Program-made: the position numbers and the translations under genes
Source: Nitrospirota bacterium
GTDB taxonomy: Bacteria; Nitrospirota; Thermodesulfovibrionia; Thermodesulfovibrionales; Magnetobacteriaceae
DNA length: 64,000 bases
Direction of reading: 5' to 3'
NCBI GenBank assembly: GCA_015233895.1
Contig: JADFXG010000010.1
Coordinates: 1 to 64,000 of the forward strand
Shown: positions 35,019 to 44,899 of the stretch, piece after piece
Layout of the letters: each line of letters begins with the position of its first letter
How positions within the stretch are numbered: position 1 is the first letter of the stretch
Notes under the pieces: generated by a model
Seen by the model: the letters and a program-made list of their open reading frames with translations, nothing else
Told to the model about the DNA's origin: nothing
Database searches by the model: none

Positions 35019-36041
35019 ATGAAACGAAATATTTTCAACACATTAAGTGCTCTGATTGTGGCACTTTTATGTGCGCTGTGTTTTAACTTTGCGGTAAGTG
35101 CGGCTGATAAGGCTGCTGCTAAAGATCCTCTCAGGGGTATTCCATTTTCTGATCCCAAAAAGATTTTCAAGATGTCTGATGAGTGGATGAAAGCTCCCAT
35201 AAAGTATGAATCATGGGCTAAAGGCGCTGACATTGCCGTAGCGCTTGATCAGCAGATATACCCGGCCCTTCTGCCGCTTATTCGGGAGTACGAAAAACAA
35301 AACGGTCTGAAAATTGCCGTTGAGGAGGGAACTTGTGGAATAGCGGCAGGGGCGGTATCGAAAAAAACTGTTGATATCTCCGGTATGTGCTGTCCTCCCG
35401 GTGAGGTTGACCGGCTGCCGGGTTTGAAATACTTAAATCTCGGCATTGGCTCTCTTGCAATTTTGGTTAACAAAGACAACCCCGTCGAAAACATCTCAAC
35501 CGCTGACCTACGAAACATCTTTAGAGGTAAAGTGGATAAGTGGTCGCAGTTGAAAACCGACAAAAAAGCGCAGGATATTGAAATAAAGCCCATCATAAGG
35601 CTTCACTGTAAAAACCGCCCTGGCCACTGGTGTCTGCTTCTGGGTTCTGAGGATCTGTTCAGCCCGAGGGCAATGGATGTAGGTTCTATTGCGGATATGC
35701 TTACACAAGTCGCCTCGGTTAAGGGTGCTGTCGGGTATGAAACCCTTTGGATGGTTGAACACAACAATAAAAATTCGGTACTTAAGGCGCTTTCTATAGA
35801 CGGCTACTCCCCATACGACAACTCGGCATTAATCAGCGGCAAATACAACATTTACCGCACATTTAACATAACAGTGTGGAATGCTCCCAACCTGATTAAT
35901 GAAAAAGCGGCAAAACTTGTCGACTACATCATAAAAAATCTTGAAAGAATTGACAAGAGTTATTACATAGTGCCAGCAACAGAGTTAAGAAAAGCAGGCT
36001 GGAAATTTGACGGCAATGAGCTTGTCGGAGAGCCTTTCTGA
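35019..36041 (+). CDS. PstS-like periplasmic substrate-binding protein
   Basis: A 340-residue exported protein with a signal peptide (about 29 residues, ending AVSA). The fold is of the PBP/PstS superfamily: GADIAVALDQQIYPALLPLIREYE near residue 68, an EEGTCGIAAGAVSKKTVDISG ligand-loop, and a C-terminal half with GSIADMLTQVASVKGAVGYETL. ATG 35019 has GGAGG 6 nt before it. No ABC permease or ATPase follows; the next gene is a large sensor kinase. It may bind an anion such as phosphate or molybdate, or serve as a sensory binding protein. Confidence 0.82.
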   Translation: MKRNIFNTLSALIVALLCALCFNFAVSAADKAAAKDPLRGIPFSDPKKIFKMSDEWMKAPIKYESWAKGADIAVALDQQIYPALLPLIREYEKQNGLKIAVEEGTCGIAAGAVSKKTVDISGMCCPPGEVDRLPGLKYLNLGIGSLAILVNKDNPVENISTADLRNIFRGKVDKWSQLKTDKKAQDIEIKPIIRLHCKNRPGHWCLLLGSEDLFSPRAMDVGSIADMLTQVASVKGAVGYETLWMVEHNNKNSVLKALSIDGYSPYDNSALISGKYNIYRTFNITVWNAPNLINEKAAKLVDYIIKNLERIDKSYYIVPATELRKAGWKFDGNELVGEPF

Positions 36042-36104
36042 AAAGATTGAAATGCCTATCAAGTTAATTCCTATAAAGGGCTTTCTGTCATCTAAGGAAG
36101 TAAT

Positions 36105-36235
36105 AAAAAGGACTGGATTCCCGCTCGTAGGCGGGAATGACAGAGGAGGGGATAGTCTTTTTCTGTTATTCTCTTTTCTGTCATTTCTTTTCTGTCATTC
36201 CTGCGAAGGCAGGAATCCAGTCTTTTATCAACATG
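36105..36235. repeat. palindromic REP element
   Basis: Two arms, GACTGGATTCCCGC...GGGAATGACAG (36112-36141) and CTGTCATTCCTGCGAAGGCAG plus GAATCCAGTC (36193-36222), which can pair. The same pair lies inside MITE copy 2 (34716-34800), showing one repeat family occurring free and nested. Confidence 0.8.
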
Positions 36236-36256
36236 GTTAACTAAAAGGCACTATTA

Positions 36257-39200
36257 ATGAACCTAAACCGTATATCTCTGACCGTTAAGATGACTGTTAT
36301 TACGGTGTTTGTCAGCCTTGCTGTAAGCGCCGTAGGCAGCCATCTCCTTGATAAAAATCTGCAGAAGCTCCTACATGCTCAACTTACCGACAGGCTTTCA
36401 CGCCGGGCAGTTGATAACAGACGTGTTTTTGACAAGTACTATCTTGGCTACCATCAGTTTGTCAAATTATTTACAGCCCTGCCAGGTTTTACAAATTATG
36501 TTTCCAAAGTAAAACGGGATAACTCTACAAAACCTGTAATCACAAAAGAAGCCCCGCCATGGATTCCCCCGCCATCTGTGTTGAGGGTGTTCCCTAAGTT
36601 TGACTACGCGTTGCTCTTTGACCCGCAGGGAAATCTTAGGGAATTGTTTCAAAACTCTGCAAAATCGCCAACCCCCGGTCTCCTAAAACCATCACACTCT
36701 ATTTTGCAGATGACTTATAACCAAACGTTTCAGACATCTATAGACGATAAGCTTTTCATACTGGCTTCTGAGGTGGTCAAAGACAGCAGCGGAAATACTA
36801 TAGCAACGCTTATGGTAGCCCATCATATAGATTCTAAACTTCTTGATGAAATTTTCGGCAACGTGGGACAAAGCACAGTAGCTCTTGTTGCTGGAAAGAA
36901 TTTAAAAGTCCTGGCAAGTAATAAGCCCGATTTATTGCGGCAAGGAGACAGTCTTGAGGATTTGAAAGATAATTATACTTTTATAGGAAAATCTTTTTTA
37001 GACTATGGTGATGCTGAAAATACGATAATGTTTGCTTCTTTAATATCTAACGAGGATATTGATAAGTTAAGCACTGATATCAGGCACAAGAGTAAGATGA
37101 TAAGTATGACGGCGGCTTTTTTCATGATATGCTCATTCTTACTCATAATGATACATATAGTGAAGAGAATAATTCGTCTAAATAGAGGAATTACAGAATT
37201 TTCACAGCAGATCGGTTTAAATCTGGGACAATTTGCTGGTATTTCTGATCAACTCACATCCCTTGAGTTTAGGTTCAGGAGACTTTTTGAGGAAATTATA
37301 TTCTCAAGAAATGCACTACTTGAAGCATCTCAAGAGTTGCAAAACAGTGAAAAAAGTATAAGAGCTATAATGGAAAATATGCCCGATGGCATGATAGCTA
37401 TTGATAACAACAAGACAATAACCATGTTTAACCGCTCAGCCGAACAAATCTTTGGTTATAATGTCTCCGAGGTCATAGGCCTTAGTTTTATGAAGCTTTT
37501 GTCGGATGAGTTTGAAGGCATACATGACTCAATCAGCTCATTTGAACATAGGACAGAAACATTTGAGATGTCTGGCAAACGTAAGGATGGCAATGTATTT
37601 CCTATTGATATTAACACTAACATTGTTGACTTTTTGGGTAAACCAATGACCATAGTCATGGTAAGGGATATAACAAGACGCAAGCTATATGAGGATGAAA
37701 TTAAACGCACTAAAGAAGAGCTTGAACTAAAAGTGCAAGAGAGAACTTACGAGTTAATACAGACTAACAGCAAACTTACTATGGAGATACTTGAAAGAAA
37801 GCGTTCTGAGGAACAAAACAGAGCAATTCTGAGTACATCGCTAGATGGATTTGTGATGTGCGATATGGAGGGCAGATTTATAAATGTAAATGATGCTTTT
37901 TGTAAGATGATTGGTTACGAGAGAGAAGAGTTACTGCAAATGAAAGTAGCAGACATTGAAGCATCAAAAACGCCAGAGGCCATAATAAGTGAAATTGAAA
38001 GAATAAAGGTTATTGGTGGTGTTCGTTTTGAGAGTAAACAAAGACGCAAAGACGGTAACATTATTAATGTTGAAGTCAGCATAAATATTATAAGTGAGGA
38101 GAATATTCTTTTTGCGTTTATAAGGGACATAACGCAGCGTGTACTTTTAGAGGAACGGAACAACGCGATTTTCAGTACATCTCTGGATGGTTTTGTAATG
38201 ACTGATTTATACGGCAGTTTTATTTTTGTAAATGATGCATATTGTAAAATGACGGGCTACACCAGAGAAGAGTTGTTGAAAATGTTTGTATCAGATATAG
38301 AAATATTAAACACACAGAATGACACAAGGCAAGACATCTCAAATATAATAAAAATGGGCGGAGGCCGCTTAGACGGCAAACTAAGAGCTAAGGATGGAAC
38401 GATTATTTATGTCGAGGCCAGTATAAATATTTTAAATGTGGAGAAAATTCTCTTTGCCTTTATAAGGGACATAACGCAGCGTGTATATTTAGAGGAGGAA
38501 AACAGAAGACACTACGACATCCAGCGAGTAACGAGTGCCATATTATCAATATCAATGGAGCCGATTCCTTTTGAGCATCAGCTTGAGCAAGTCATTGATC
38601 TCATACTCAATATAGAATGGCTTGCTCTTGAATCAAAGGGTTGTATATTTTTAGCGGATGAGGGCGCAGTAGAGGTGCTTGAAATGAAAGCTAACAGGGG
38701 GCTTTCTCATGAAATCATGACTCTTTGCAAGTGGGTACCGTTTGGCACCTGTATATGTGGACGGGCGGCTGTGGCAAAAGAGATTATTTTTACCGACTGC
38801 ATTGATGACCAGCACGACATAACATATGAAGGCGTTGGTCCCCATGGGCACTACTGCGTGCCGATACTTTCCAGTGACAGAAGTGTAATGGGGATTATTA
38901 ACTTGTATGTCAAAGAAGGACATAAGCAGGAAAAGACCGAGATGGAGTTTCTGGGAGCAGTTTCAAACACCCTTGCCGGAATTATAGAGAGGATGAGAAC
39001 TCAGAAAAATCTTGAATTAAGTCAGACTCTGTTTCAAAGCTTTATGAGCAAAAGCCCTATGATGGCCTTCATAAAGGATGAAAACGGAAGGTACGTTTTT
39101 GTTAACGATAAATTCAACAGGGTAACTCACCACAAGGAAAACGAGGTAATAGGCAAAAGCGATTTTGACATCTTTCCGGCAGATACGGCAACAGCCATGA

Positions 39201-40504
39201 GAGCGCACGATTCAATGGCAATAGCTGTCGAAAAGACAGTTGATACCATGGAAAATATTCCTGAGCCTGACGGTATTCATCAGTGGCTTATTATTAAGTT
39301 CCCGTATAAAGACATCACAGGAAGAAGGCTACTGGCCGGTATGGGGATAGACACAACGGAGCATAAGAGAGTGGAGGAAACTCTCAAAAAATCTGAAGAG
39401 AAATACTTAAATATAATAAACAGCACATCAGAGGGGTTTATAGAGATAAACAAGTCAATGCAGGTTGTTAGGGTAAACGACTCAACCTGTGCGATGGTAA
39501 AAGCAACTTTTAATGAGATTAGGGACAAAGGGATATTGTATTTCATAGATAAAGAATATAGAGAGGAATATGTTGAGCTTATCAGGGATCTGATGGGTGG
39601 CTCAGGAGTAGCCTCAGATTTAACTCTGAGGGCAACTGACGGTGCCTTGATACATACGAGAATTAACGCAACGCCAGTAAAGGATGCAACAGGAGCGGTT
39701 ACAGGAGCTTTTGCACTAATTTCTGATATTACGGAAATAATCGATATGAAAGACTCTGTTACCCGCTATGCAGCCGAGCTACAGCGAAGCAACCAGGATC
39801 TTCAGGATTTTGCCAACGTTGCCTCTCATGATTTACAGGAACCGCTTCGGAAAATAGTTGCCTTTGGCGAAAGACTACGTGAAGTGTCGGCTGACACGTT
39901 AACCACCGATGCCCTTGACTATCTGAACCGAATGGATTCTGCGGCAGAGAGAATGCAGCAATTGATAGATGATCTGTTAAATTTCTCACGTATAACCACA
40001 CGGGCAAAACCTTTTACCCGCACCGAAATAAGCAAAATAGTAGAGGATATCAAAACCGACCTTGAAGTGCGGCTTATGAAAAGTAAAGGGAAAATCGAGG
40101 CTGCTTCGCTTTGTGTGGTAGATGCCGACCGTTTCCAGTTGCAGCAGCTGCTTACGAATCTTATAGCCAATGGGTTAAAATTTCACAGAGATGGAGTGCC
40201 TCCGGTTGTAAGGGTAAGCAGTGTCAGCAGCGCTGATGGTCTTTGCCGTATAAGAGTAGAGGACAACGGAGTTGGGTTTGATATGAAGTATGTGGATAAG
40301 ATATTTAAGCCGTTTCAGAGGCTTCATAGCAAGAGTCAATACGAGGGGACTGGGATGGGGCTTGCTATATGTGAAAAAATAGTGCAGCGGCACGGCGGCA
40401 CAATATCTGTGGACAGCGCTCTTGGCAAGGGGACGGTGTTTACCATAACTTTGCCCATTGTTCATGAAAAGGTGGATGAAAGAGAAAGTGAAGAGCAGAA
40501 ATAA
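36257..40504 (+). CDS. membrane sensor histidine kinase with five PAS and one GAF domain
   Basis: A 1415-residue kinase. TM1 is at ~11-30 and TM2 at ~282-303, with a ~250-residue periplasmic sensor between. In the cytoplasm come PAS domains starting near residues 363, 521, 635, 924 and 1049, and a GAF domain near 763-905. The second and third PAS are recent internal duplicates (both have STSLDGFVM and AFIRDITQRV). HisKA has SHDLQEPLRK with the phosphate-accepting His near 1189, and HATPase contains DNGVGFD and GTGMGLAIC. There is no receiver domain. It lies 215 bp after the binding-protein gene; a REP element is between. Ligand unknown. Confidence 0.92.
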   Translation: MNLNRISLTVKMTVITVFVSLAVSAVGSHLLDKNLQKLLHAQLTDRLSRRAVDNRRVFDKYYLGYHQFVKLFTALPGFTNYVSKVKRDNSTKPVITKEAPPWIPPPSVLRVFPKFDYALLFDPQGNLRELFQNSAKSPTPGLLKPSHSILQMTYNQTFQTSIDDKLFILASEVVKDSSGNTIATLMVAHHIDSKLLDEIFGNVGQSTVALVAGKNLKVLASNKPDLLRQGDSLEDLKDNYTFIGKSFLDYGDAENTIMFASLISNEDIDKLSTDIRHKSKMISMTAAFFMICSFLLIMIHIVKRIIRLNRGITEFSQQIGLNLGQFAGISDQLTSLEFRFRRLFEEIIFSRNALLEASQELQNSEKSIRAIMENMPDGMIAIDNNKTITMFNRSAEQIFGYNVSEVIGLSFMKLLSDEFEGIHDSISSFEHRTETFEMSGKRKDGNVFPIDINTNIVDFLGKPMTIVMVRDITRRKLYEDEIKRTKEELELKVQERTYELIQTNSKLTMEILERKRSEEQNRAILSTSLDGFVMCDMEGRFINVNDAFCKMIGYEREELLQMKVADIEASKTPEAIISEIERIKVIGGVRFESKQRRKDGNIINVEVSINIISEENILFAFIRDITQRVLLEERNNAIFSTSLDGFVMTDLYGSFIFVNDAYCKMTGYTREELLKMFVSDIEILNTQNDTRQDISNIIKMGGGRLDGKLRAKDGTIIYVEASINILNVEKILFAFIRDITQRVYLEEENRRHYDIQRVTSAILSISMEPIPFEHQLEQVIDLILNIEWLALESKGCIFLADEGAVEVLEMKANRGLSHEIMTLCKWVPFGTCICGRAAVAKEIIFTDCIDDQHDITYEGVGPHGHYCVPILSSDRSVMGIINLYVKEGHKQEKTEMEFLGAVSNTLAGIIERMRTQKNLELSQTLFQSFMSKSPMMAFIKDENGRYVFVNDKFNRVTHHKENEVIGKSDFDIFPADTATAMRAHDSMAIAVEKTVDTMENIPEPDGIHQWLIIKFPYKDITGRRLLAGMGIDTTEHKRVEETLKKSEEKYLNIINSTSEGFIEINKSMQVVRVNDSTCAMVKATFNEIRDKGILYFIDKEYREEYVELIRDLMGGSGVASDLTLRATDGALIHTRINATPVKDATGAVTGAFALISDITEIIDMKDSVTRYAAELQRSNQDLQDFANVASHDLQEPLRKIVAFGERLREVSADTLTTDALDYLNRMDSAAERMQQLIDDLLNFSRITTRAKPFTRTEISKIVEDIKTDLEVRLMKSKGKIEAASLCVVDADRFQLQQLLTNLIANGLKFHRDGVPPVVRVSSVSSADGLCRIRVEDNGVGFDMKYVDKIFKPFQRLHSKSQYEGTGMGLAICEKIVQRHGGTISVDSALGKGTVFTITLPIVHEKVDERESEEQK

Positions 40505-40519
40505 AGGGGAGCTTTCCAT

Positions 40520-41296
40520 TCAATGGGTTGTAAATCTCGACACTGTGATACCAATAAAGGACATATTTACGGCATAGTCAAGTAAGGGAACTTTTTTAAC
40601 TTTGTAGTTTTCATTTTCTTTGTTTTTAAGTCCGCTTGCGTGGATAAGGTAAACGTCGCCATTTTCCACCTTAATAACGCCCTCGTGGCCGACTATTTCA
40701 CCGACTACACGTTTTTCAACCTTTTTTATCAGAAACACTATGTCACCGCTTTTAAGCTTTGAAAGCACATCCTTTATGTTTTCCTTTGGGACAATTGAGA
40801 CGCTCTCTACTCCTCTGTCTCCTTTTATCTTAGTTGTACTGCCTATCTCTTGTGTTATGTCAGTGCCCCACTTTCCGCTTGACACCATATCCTCGGCATA
40901 CTGAAATCTGTCGTCATAGTTAGTGACAAGCCCGTCAGAGCCAAGTTTTCCTTTAGTTTTAAACCGCAGATTGAGAGCAATTTTAAGAGACTCCTCAGGA
41001 GTGCCGCCAAAGGCTAACTCAACAGACCTGAACACATGATACATACAGTCAACGCTTTTATCATAAACGATAACCTTGTTTCTCACATAAGCTCCCAGAG
41101 GGTCAGTGTCATATGGGGTGCCGACAAAATTTTCAGCCCACAGCGCAATCCTTTCGCCAATCGGAAGAGTTTTCGTCTGTTGTTGCAATTGTGAGATTTC
41201 CTTCTCAGAAGGAAAACATTGGCCATTGCCAGTTAAAATCAATAATGCCGTTATAACGGTCAGTATGTAAATTAATTGCACTTTAGAGTTTTTCAC
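40520..41296 (-). CDS. NlpC/P60-superfamily (DUF1460-like) exported protein
   Basis: A 258-residue protein. I choose GTG 41296, which has GGAGGA 5-6 nt before it and starts a signal peptide (VKNSKVQLIYILTVITALL), over ATG 41344 that lacks one. The core pattern AENFVGTPYDTDPLG, then VDCMYHVF (probable catalytic Cys) and GHEGVIKVENGDVYLIHAS (probable catalytic His) matches the NlpC/P60-like cysteine peptidase/amidase fold in the DUF1460 style. It could cut peptidoglycan peptides or act on another amide. Family call moderate. Confidence 0.72.
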   Translation of the reverse strand: MKNSKVQLIYILTVITALLILTGNGQCFPSEKEISQLQQQTKTLPIGERIALWAENFVGTPYDTDPLGAYVRNKVIVYDKSVDCMYHVFRSVELAFGGTPEESLKIALNLRFKTKGKLGSDGLVTNYDDRFQYAEDMVSSGKWGTDITQEIGSTTKIKGDRGVESVSIVPKENIKDVLSKLKSGDIVFLIKKVEKRVVGEIVGHEGVIKVENGDVYLIHASGLKNKENENYKVKKVPLLDYAVNMSFIGITVSRFTTH

Positions 41297-41686
41297 CTGT
41301 TCCTCCGGACAATGTTTTTTCATTAAAGATATTTTAACACGCATCTTTGTTATTTTGGCAACAAAGTTAGAGAACTTCTTAAAAAAGAAGGATAGTTGAA
41401 ACCGTAAATCAGTAAATAAGGAAAATAGTATTTACAGATTATTTACCTATGTTAAAAATCTAAGCTAACGATTGCTTGGCTGCATTCGTTGAAAAAGCTA
41501 TCAAAACAATAGACAAAAGAATTGTTTTTGTCTATTGTTATTAGATACTATGCAGAAACAGACTAATACTTGATTTTGCATGTAGAAACATAGTACAGTT
41601 TCATCATGATGATTTAATTTTGTCTATGAATTAAAATGTAGTGTCTGCGGCCGTAGGCCACTTAACTTGTGGTAAGGAGGGATTTT
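41297..41686. other. divergent intergenic region upstream of glgX
   Basis: AT-rich, no coding frame. It holds the long hairpin at 41505-41539, a half-site TTTTGTCTAT near 41622, and a weaker TACTATG/CATAGTA inverted pair (about 41547 and 41591). These could be regulatory sites for glgX. Confidence 0.5.
41505..41539. promoter_or_regulatory. inverted repeat upstream of glgX, possible operator
   Basis: AACAATAGACAAAA (41505-41518), 7-nt spacer, TTTTGTCTATTGTT (41526-41539): a perfect 14-bp palindrome. Its core AGACAAAA-N7-TTTTGTCT is identical in sequence and spacing to the hairpin after glgX at 43866-43904. Confidence 0.65.
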
Positions 41687-43771
41687 ATGGCTCAATATAT
41701 GGTGGAAAGAGGAAAGTTTCATCCTCTTGGAATGGAATTGTCAAAAGACGGAGCTAATTTTTCGTTATATTCACGTTACGCCAAAGGCGTCCAGTTGTTG
41801 CTCTTTAACAACCATGACGACCCGGACCCGGTTCAGATTATCACGTTTGATCCGCAAAAAAATAAGACTTTTTTTTTCTGGCATGTCTTCATCCGAGGCC
41901 TAAACCCTGGCATGCACTATGCCTTAAGGGTTGACGGAGACTTCAATCTTCAGGCGGGCCTCCGTTTTAACCCTAAAAAGGTGGTGCTTGACCCCTATGC
42001 ACTCGGTAACACCTGTAATCTTTGGAACCGCGCCAATGCGTGTGGCAGTGACGATAATCTGAAGACGTCCATGCGCAGCGTAATCATAGATATTAACGAT
42101 TACGATTGGGAGGGCGATAAACCCCTGAACCACGACATGGCCGACACTATTATCTACGAGATTCACGTAGGCGGTTTCACCAGGTCCCCATCGTCCGGAG
42201 TAAAGAACCCCGGCAAGTTTGCCGGAATTGTAGAGAAGATTCCGTATTTAAAAGAACTTGGTGTTACGGCGGTTGAGCTTTTACCTGTCATGCAGTTTGA
42301 TGATTCGGAGGGGCTCCGGACGCTTCCGGACGGCACCAGGCTTAGCAATTACTGGGGATACAGCACCGTTAATTTTTTTGCGCCCCATCCCGCATACTGC
42401 ATCTCTCCAGAGGACGGCCTGCACATAAAAGAGTTTCGCGACATGGTGAAGGCCCTCCATAAAGCGGACATAGAAGTCATCATGGACGTTGTCTTCAACC
42501 ACACGGACGAGGGCGATCAAAACGGGCCGACTTTTAGCTTCAAGGGTATAGACAACGGCGTTTATTACTATCTGTCGCCTCAAGACAAGCAATACTATAT
42601 GAACTATTCGGGTTGCGGCAACACCGTCAACTGTAATCAACCGATTGTGACGAAGTTTATCGTTGAGTGCCTCGAGCATTGGGTGAAGGATATGCACGTG
42701 GACGGATTTCGCTTTGACGAGGGCACAATTTTGTCGCGCGGAACCGACGGGGCAAGAATGTCGGATCCCCCGGTACTTTGGGAGATACAGCTTTCCGAGG
42801 TAATGGCCGACACAAAGATTATAGCGGAGGCATGGGACGCTGGCGGACTCTATGAAGTCGGTGACTTTCCGGGCTACAGATGCGCGGCGTGGAACGGCAG
42901 GTACCGTGACGATATCCGTAGTTTCGTAAAGGGGGACGCAGGTATCGTGGGCAACGTGGCCTCCAGGGTGGCCGGAAGCTCAGATCTTTTTCAGTATGCC
43001 GGCCGTCTGCCGATAAACGGTATTAGTTTTGTTGTCTGCCATGACGGTTTCACTCTGAACGATCTCGTATCTTACAACGAAAAGCATAATTGGAAAAACG
43101 GAGAGAACAATAAAGACGGCATAGACAATAATCTTAGCTGGAACTGCGGAGTCGAAGGGCAGACAAACGATGCAAACGTGGAAAATTTGCGGCAGCGGCA
43201 GATAAGAAACTTTACGGCCATTCAATTCTTATCGCAGGGCGTGCCGATGATACTTGCCGGGGACGAGGTGCGCAGGACTCAAAACGGTAACAACAACGCC
43301 TATTGCCAGGACAATGCTCTAAACTGGTTCGACTGGAATTTAACGAAAAACAACGGTGATCTCCTGAGGTTTTTCAGGCTTATGATAGCTTTTAGAAGAA
43401 AACATGCCGCATTACACCGCTCGGATTTTTTTAATGGCTCGGTTAACGAGCGTGGGGTTGCCGATATATCATGGCACGGGTGCAGTTTAAACTCTCCGAA
43501 CTGGAATGACCCGATGGCACGGGCGTTGGCGTTTACACTTGGAGGGTTTGGCGGCGACGACGACTTACACGTGATGATGAATATGTACTGGGAACCGTTG
43601 AGTTTCGAGATTCCAATCGTGCGTGGAAGGCAGTGGTACAGGGTTATCGACACATCTAAACCATCTCCCAATGATATCGTCGACGAGGGTAAAGAGGTGA
43701 AGCTCTCTGATAATAGCTATTTGGTAGAGGGAAGAGGCGTTGTAGTGCTTATGTCCAAAATTATAGTATAG
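41687..43771 (+). CDS. glgX: glycogen debranching enzyme / isoamylase GlgX-like
   Basis: A 694-residue GH13 alpha-1,6-glucosidase. An N-terminal CBM48 (GMELSKDGANFSLYS start) leads into the catalytic barrel: YEIHVGGFT, VVFNHT, VDGFRFDEGT (nucleophile Asp in FRFD), IIAEAWD (acid Glu) and CHDGFTLND (transition-state Asp). All catalytic residues are present. ATG 41687 has AAGGAGG 8 nt before it; an earlier start is poorer. It trims alpha-1,6 branches of glycogen. The third codon positions look GC-richer than those of neighbours, which may mean transfer. No other glycogen gene lies nearby. Confidence 0.9.
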   Translation: MAQYMVERGKFHPLGMELSKDGANFSLYSRYAKGVQLLLFNNHDDPDPVQIITFDPQKNKTFFFWHVFIRGLNPGMHYALRVDGDFNLQAGLRFNPKKVVLDPYALGNTCNLWNRANACGSDDNLKTSMRSVIIDINDYDWEGDKPLNHDMADTIIYEIHVGGFTRSPSSGVKNPGKFAGIVEKIPYLKELGVTAVELLPVMQFDDSEGLRTLPDGTRLSNYWGYSTVNFFAPHPAYCISPEDGLHIKEFRDMVKALHKADIEVIMDVVFNHTDEGDQNGPTFSFKGIDNGVYYYLSPQDKQYYMNYSGCGNTVNCNQPIVTKFIVECLEHWVKDMHVDGFRFDEGTILSRGTDGARMSDPPVLWEIQLSEVMADTKIIAEAWDAGGLYEVGDFPGYRCAAWNGRYRDDIRSFVKGDAGIVGNVASRVAGSSDLFQYAGRLPINGISFVVCHDGFTLNDLVSYNEKHNWKNGENNKDGIDNNLSWNCGVEGQTNDANVENLRQRQIRNFTAIQFLSQGVPMILAGDEVRRTQNGNNNAYCQDNALNWFDWNLTKNNGDLLRFFRLMIAFRRKHAALHRSDFFNGSVNERGVADISWHGCSLNSPNWNDPMARALAFTLGGFGGDDDLHVMMNMYWEPLSFEIPIVRGRQWYRVIDTSKPSPNDIVDEGKEVKLSDNSYLVEGRGVVVLMSKIIV

Positions 43772-43865
43772 GGGGGAATTACATTCAAGGGAAAACCGCC
43801 ATAGAAGCCCGCCAGAGTGTTTTTTCCCGTCGAACATCCCGCATACTCGTTACAACACCAGCGGT

Positions 43866-43904
43866 GTAACCCCAGACAAAATGAGTCCTTTTGTCTGGGG
43901 TTAC
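43866..43904. terminator. long hairpin after glgX
   Basis: GTAACCCCAGACAAAA (43866-43881), 7-nt loop, TTTTGTCTGGGGTTAC (43889-43904): a perfect 16-bp stem. There is no T-run after it, so it may be a bidirectional terminator or a regulator site. It shares its core with the palindrome upstream of glgX. Confidence 0.6.
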
Positions 43905-43982
43905 ATGTATGATAGCCTGTAAACCCCTGTCATTTCTAATGGCGGGTAAGGGCAACATTTGACGAAATGATAACAATAACTT

Positions 43983-44414
43983 CTATAACTGTATCTCGTT
44001 TAACCGGTACAAAAACTCTTCCGGTTTTAAAATCTCCACTCCCTGAAAAACTTTTAAATCCAAAAGATGATGGTCTCCTGAAATAATAAAATCGGCTCTG
44101 CCCTCTAAAGCACATTCCAGATATTTATTATCGGTAGGGTCGTTGGGTATGGCTTCTATCTTTAAACCACCTTCGATGACTTCAGCTATGGCAAATAGAT
44201 TGTTTAAATCCTGTTCAACTTCATGTAAGGCTTTTTTATGGCGGTTTTGAATTTTCGGATACATGGCTACTTTTTTGACTTCAGAAATGATTTTAGTTGA
44301 AGTGATTAACTGAAGTTCGTCGGTTCTCAGTAAGTCAAAAATTTGTGCGGGTTTACCGTGAGAATTTAAAATGGCACTAATGAATATATTAGCATCCAGA
44401 ACGATTTTTAGCAT
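43983..44414 (-). CDS. PIN-domain toxin
   Basis: A 143-residue PIN-fold RNase of the putative toxin group COG1569. Acidic metal ligands: DAN (residue 7), SEVKK (Glu near 44), DNKYLECAL and a final SGDHHLLDL. It lies 16 bp downstream of a Phd/YefM-type antitoxin gene. These toxins cut RNA and are neutralised by the antitoxin. All expected acidic residues are present. Confidence 0.87.
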   Translation of the reverse strand: MLKIVLDANIFISAILNSHGKPAQIFDLLRTDELQLITSTKIISEVKKVAMYPKIQNRHKKALHEVEQDLNNLFAIAEVIEGGLKIEAIPNDPTDNKYLECALEGRADFIISGDHHLLDLKVFQGVEILKPEEFLYRLNEIQL

Positions 44415-44430
44415 GTTTTCAATTAGTTTT

Positions 44431-44748
44431 TCAAATTACTGTGTTAACTTTGTTTATCTCTTCACGCTCTTGTTTTTTAACAGCTTCTACGGCTTCCGCT
44501 ATTTCGTGCTCCAATATTTCAGGGTCAACATCCTTTGTAGTTTCTCGAATCTCATCAACCCATTTAAAAAACTTATCCCTCGCCCGTTCCTTTTCCTGTT
44601 TCATCCATTCGTATTTTTTTAGTGGTACAATGGCTACAAGCGGTTTTCCGGCACGCTCAATAATGTAGTCATCTTCTTTTAATGATACCTCATTCATAAT
44701 CTGCCCGAACTGGCGGCGGGCTTCTATCGCCGATATTGTTTTAAGCAT
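44431..44748 (-). CDS. Phd/YefM-family antitoxin
   Basis: A 105-residue antitoxin starting LKTISAIEARRQFGQIMNEV, the Phd/YefM DNA-binding start, with RAGKPLVAIVPLKKYE following and an acidic toxin-binding tail. I choose ATG 44748, 9 nt after AAAGGAGC; a longer frame reads back to 44910 but its N-terminal extension is unlike any antitoxin. It is first in the operon with the PIN toxin. Confidence 0.87.
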   Translation of the reverse strand: MLKTISAIEARRQFGQIMNEVSLKEDDYIIERAGKPLVAIVPLKKYEWMKQEKERARDKFFKWVDEIRETTKDVDPEILEHEIAEAVEAVKKQEREEINKVNTVI

Positions 44749-44899
44749 GGTCATTGCTCCTTTAGTTAGGATTGCTATAATTAGTATAGTATATGCAATA
44801 GCTATAGTCAAATGACTGTATTTGACACCGGCATAAGGTTTCAGATAATGCTTTTTATCGAATAATTTATTCTGAAGTATTATGTGATGCAAAAAAATA

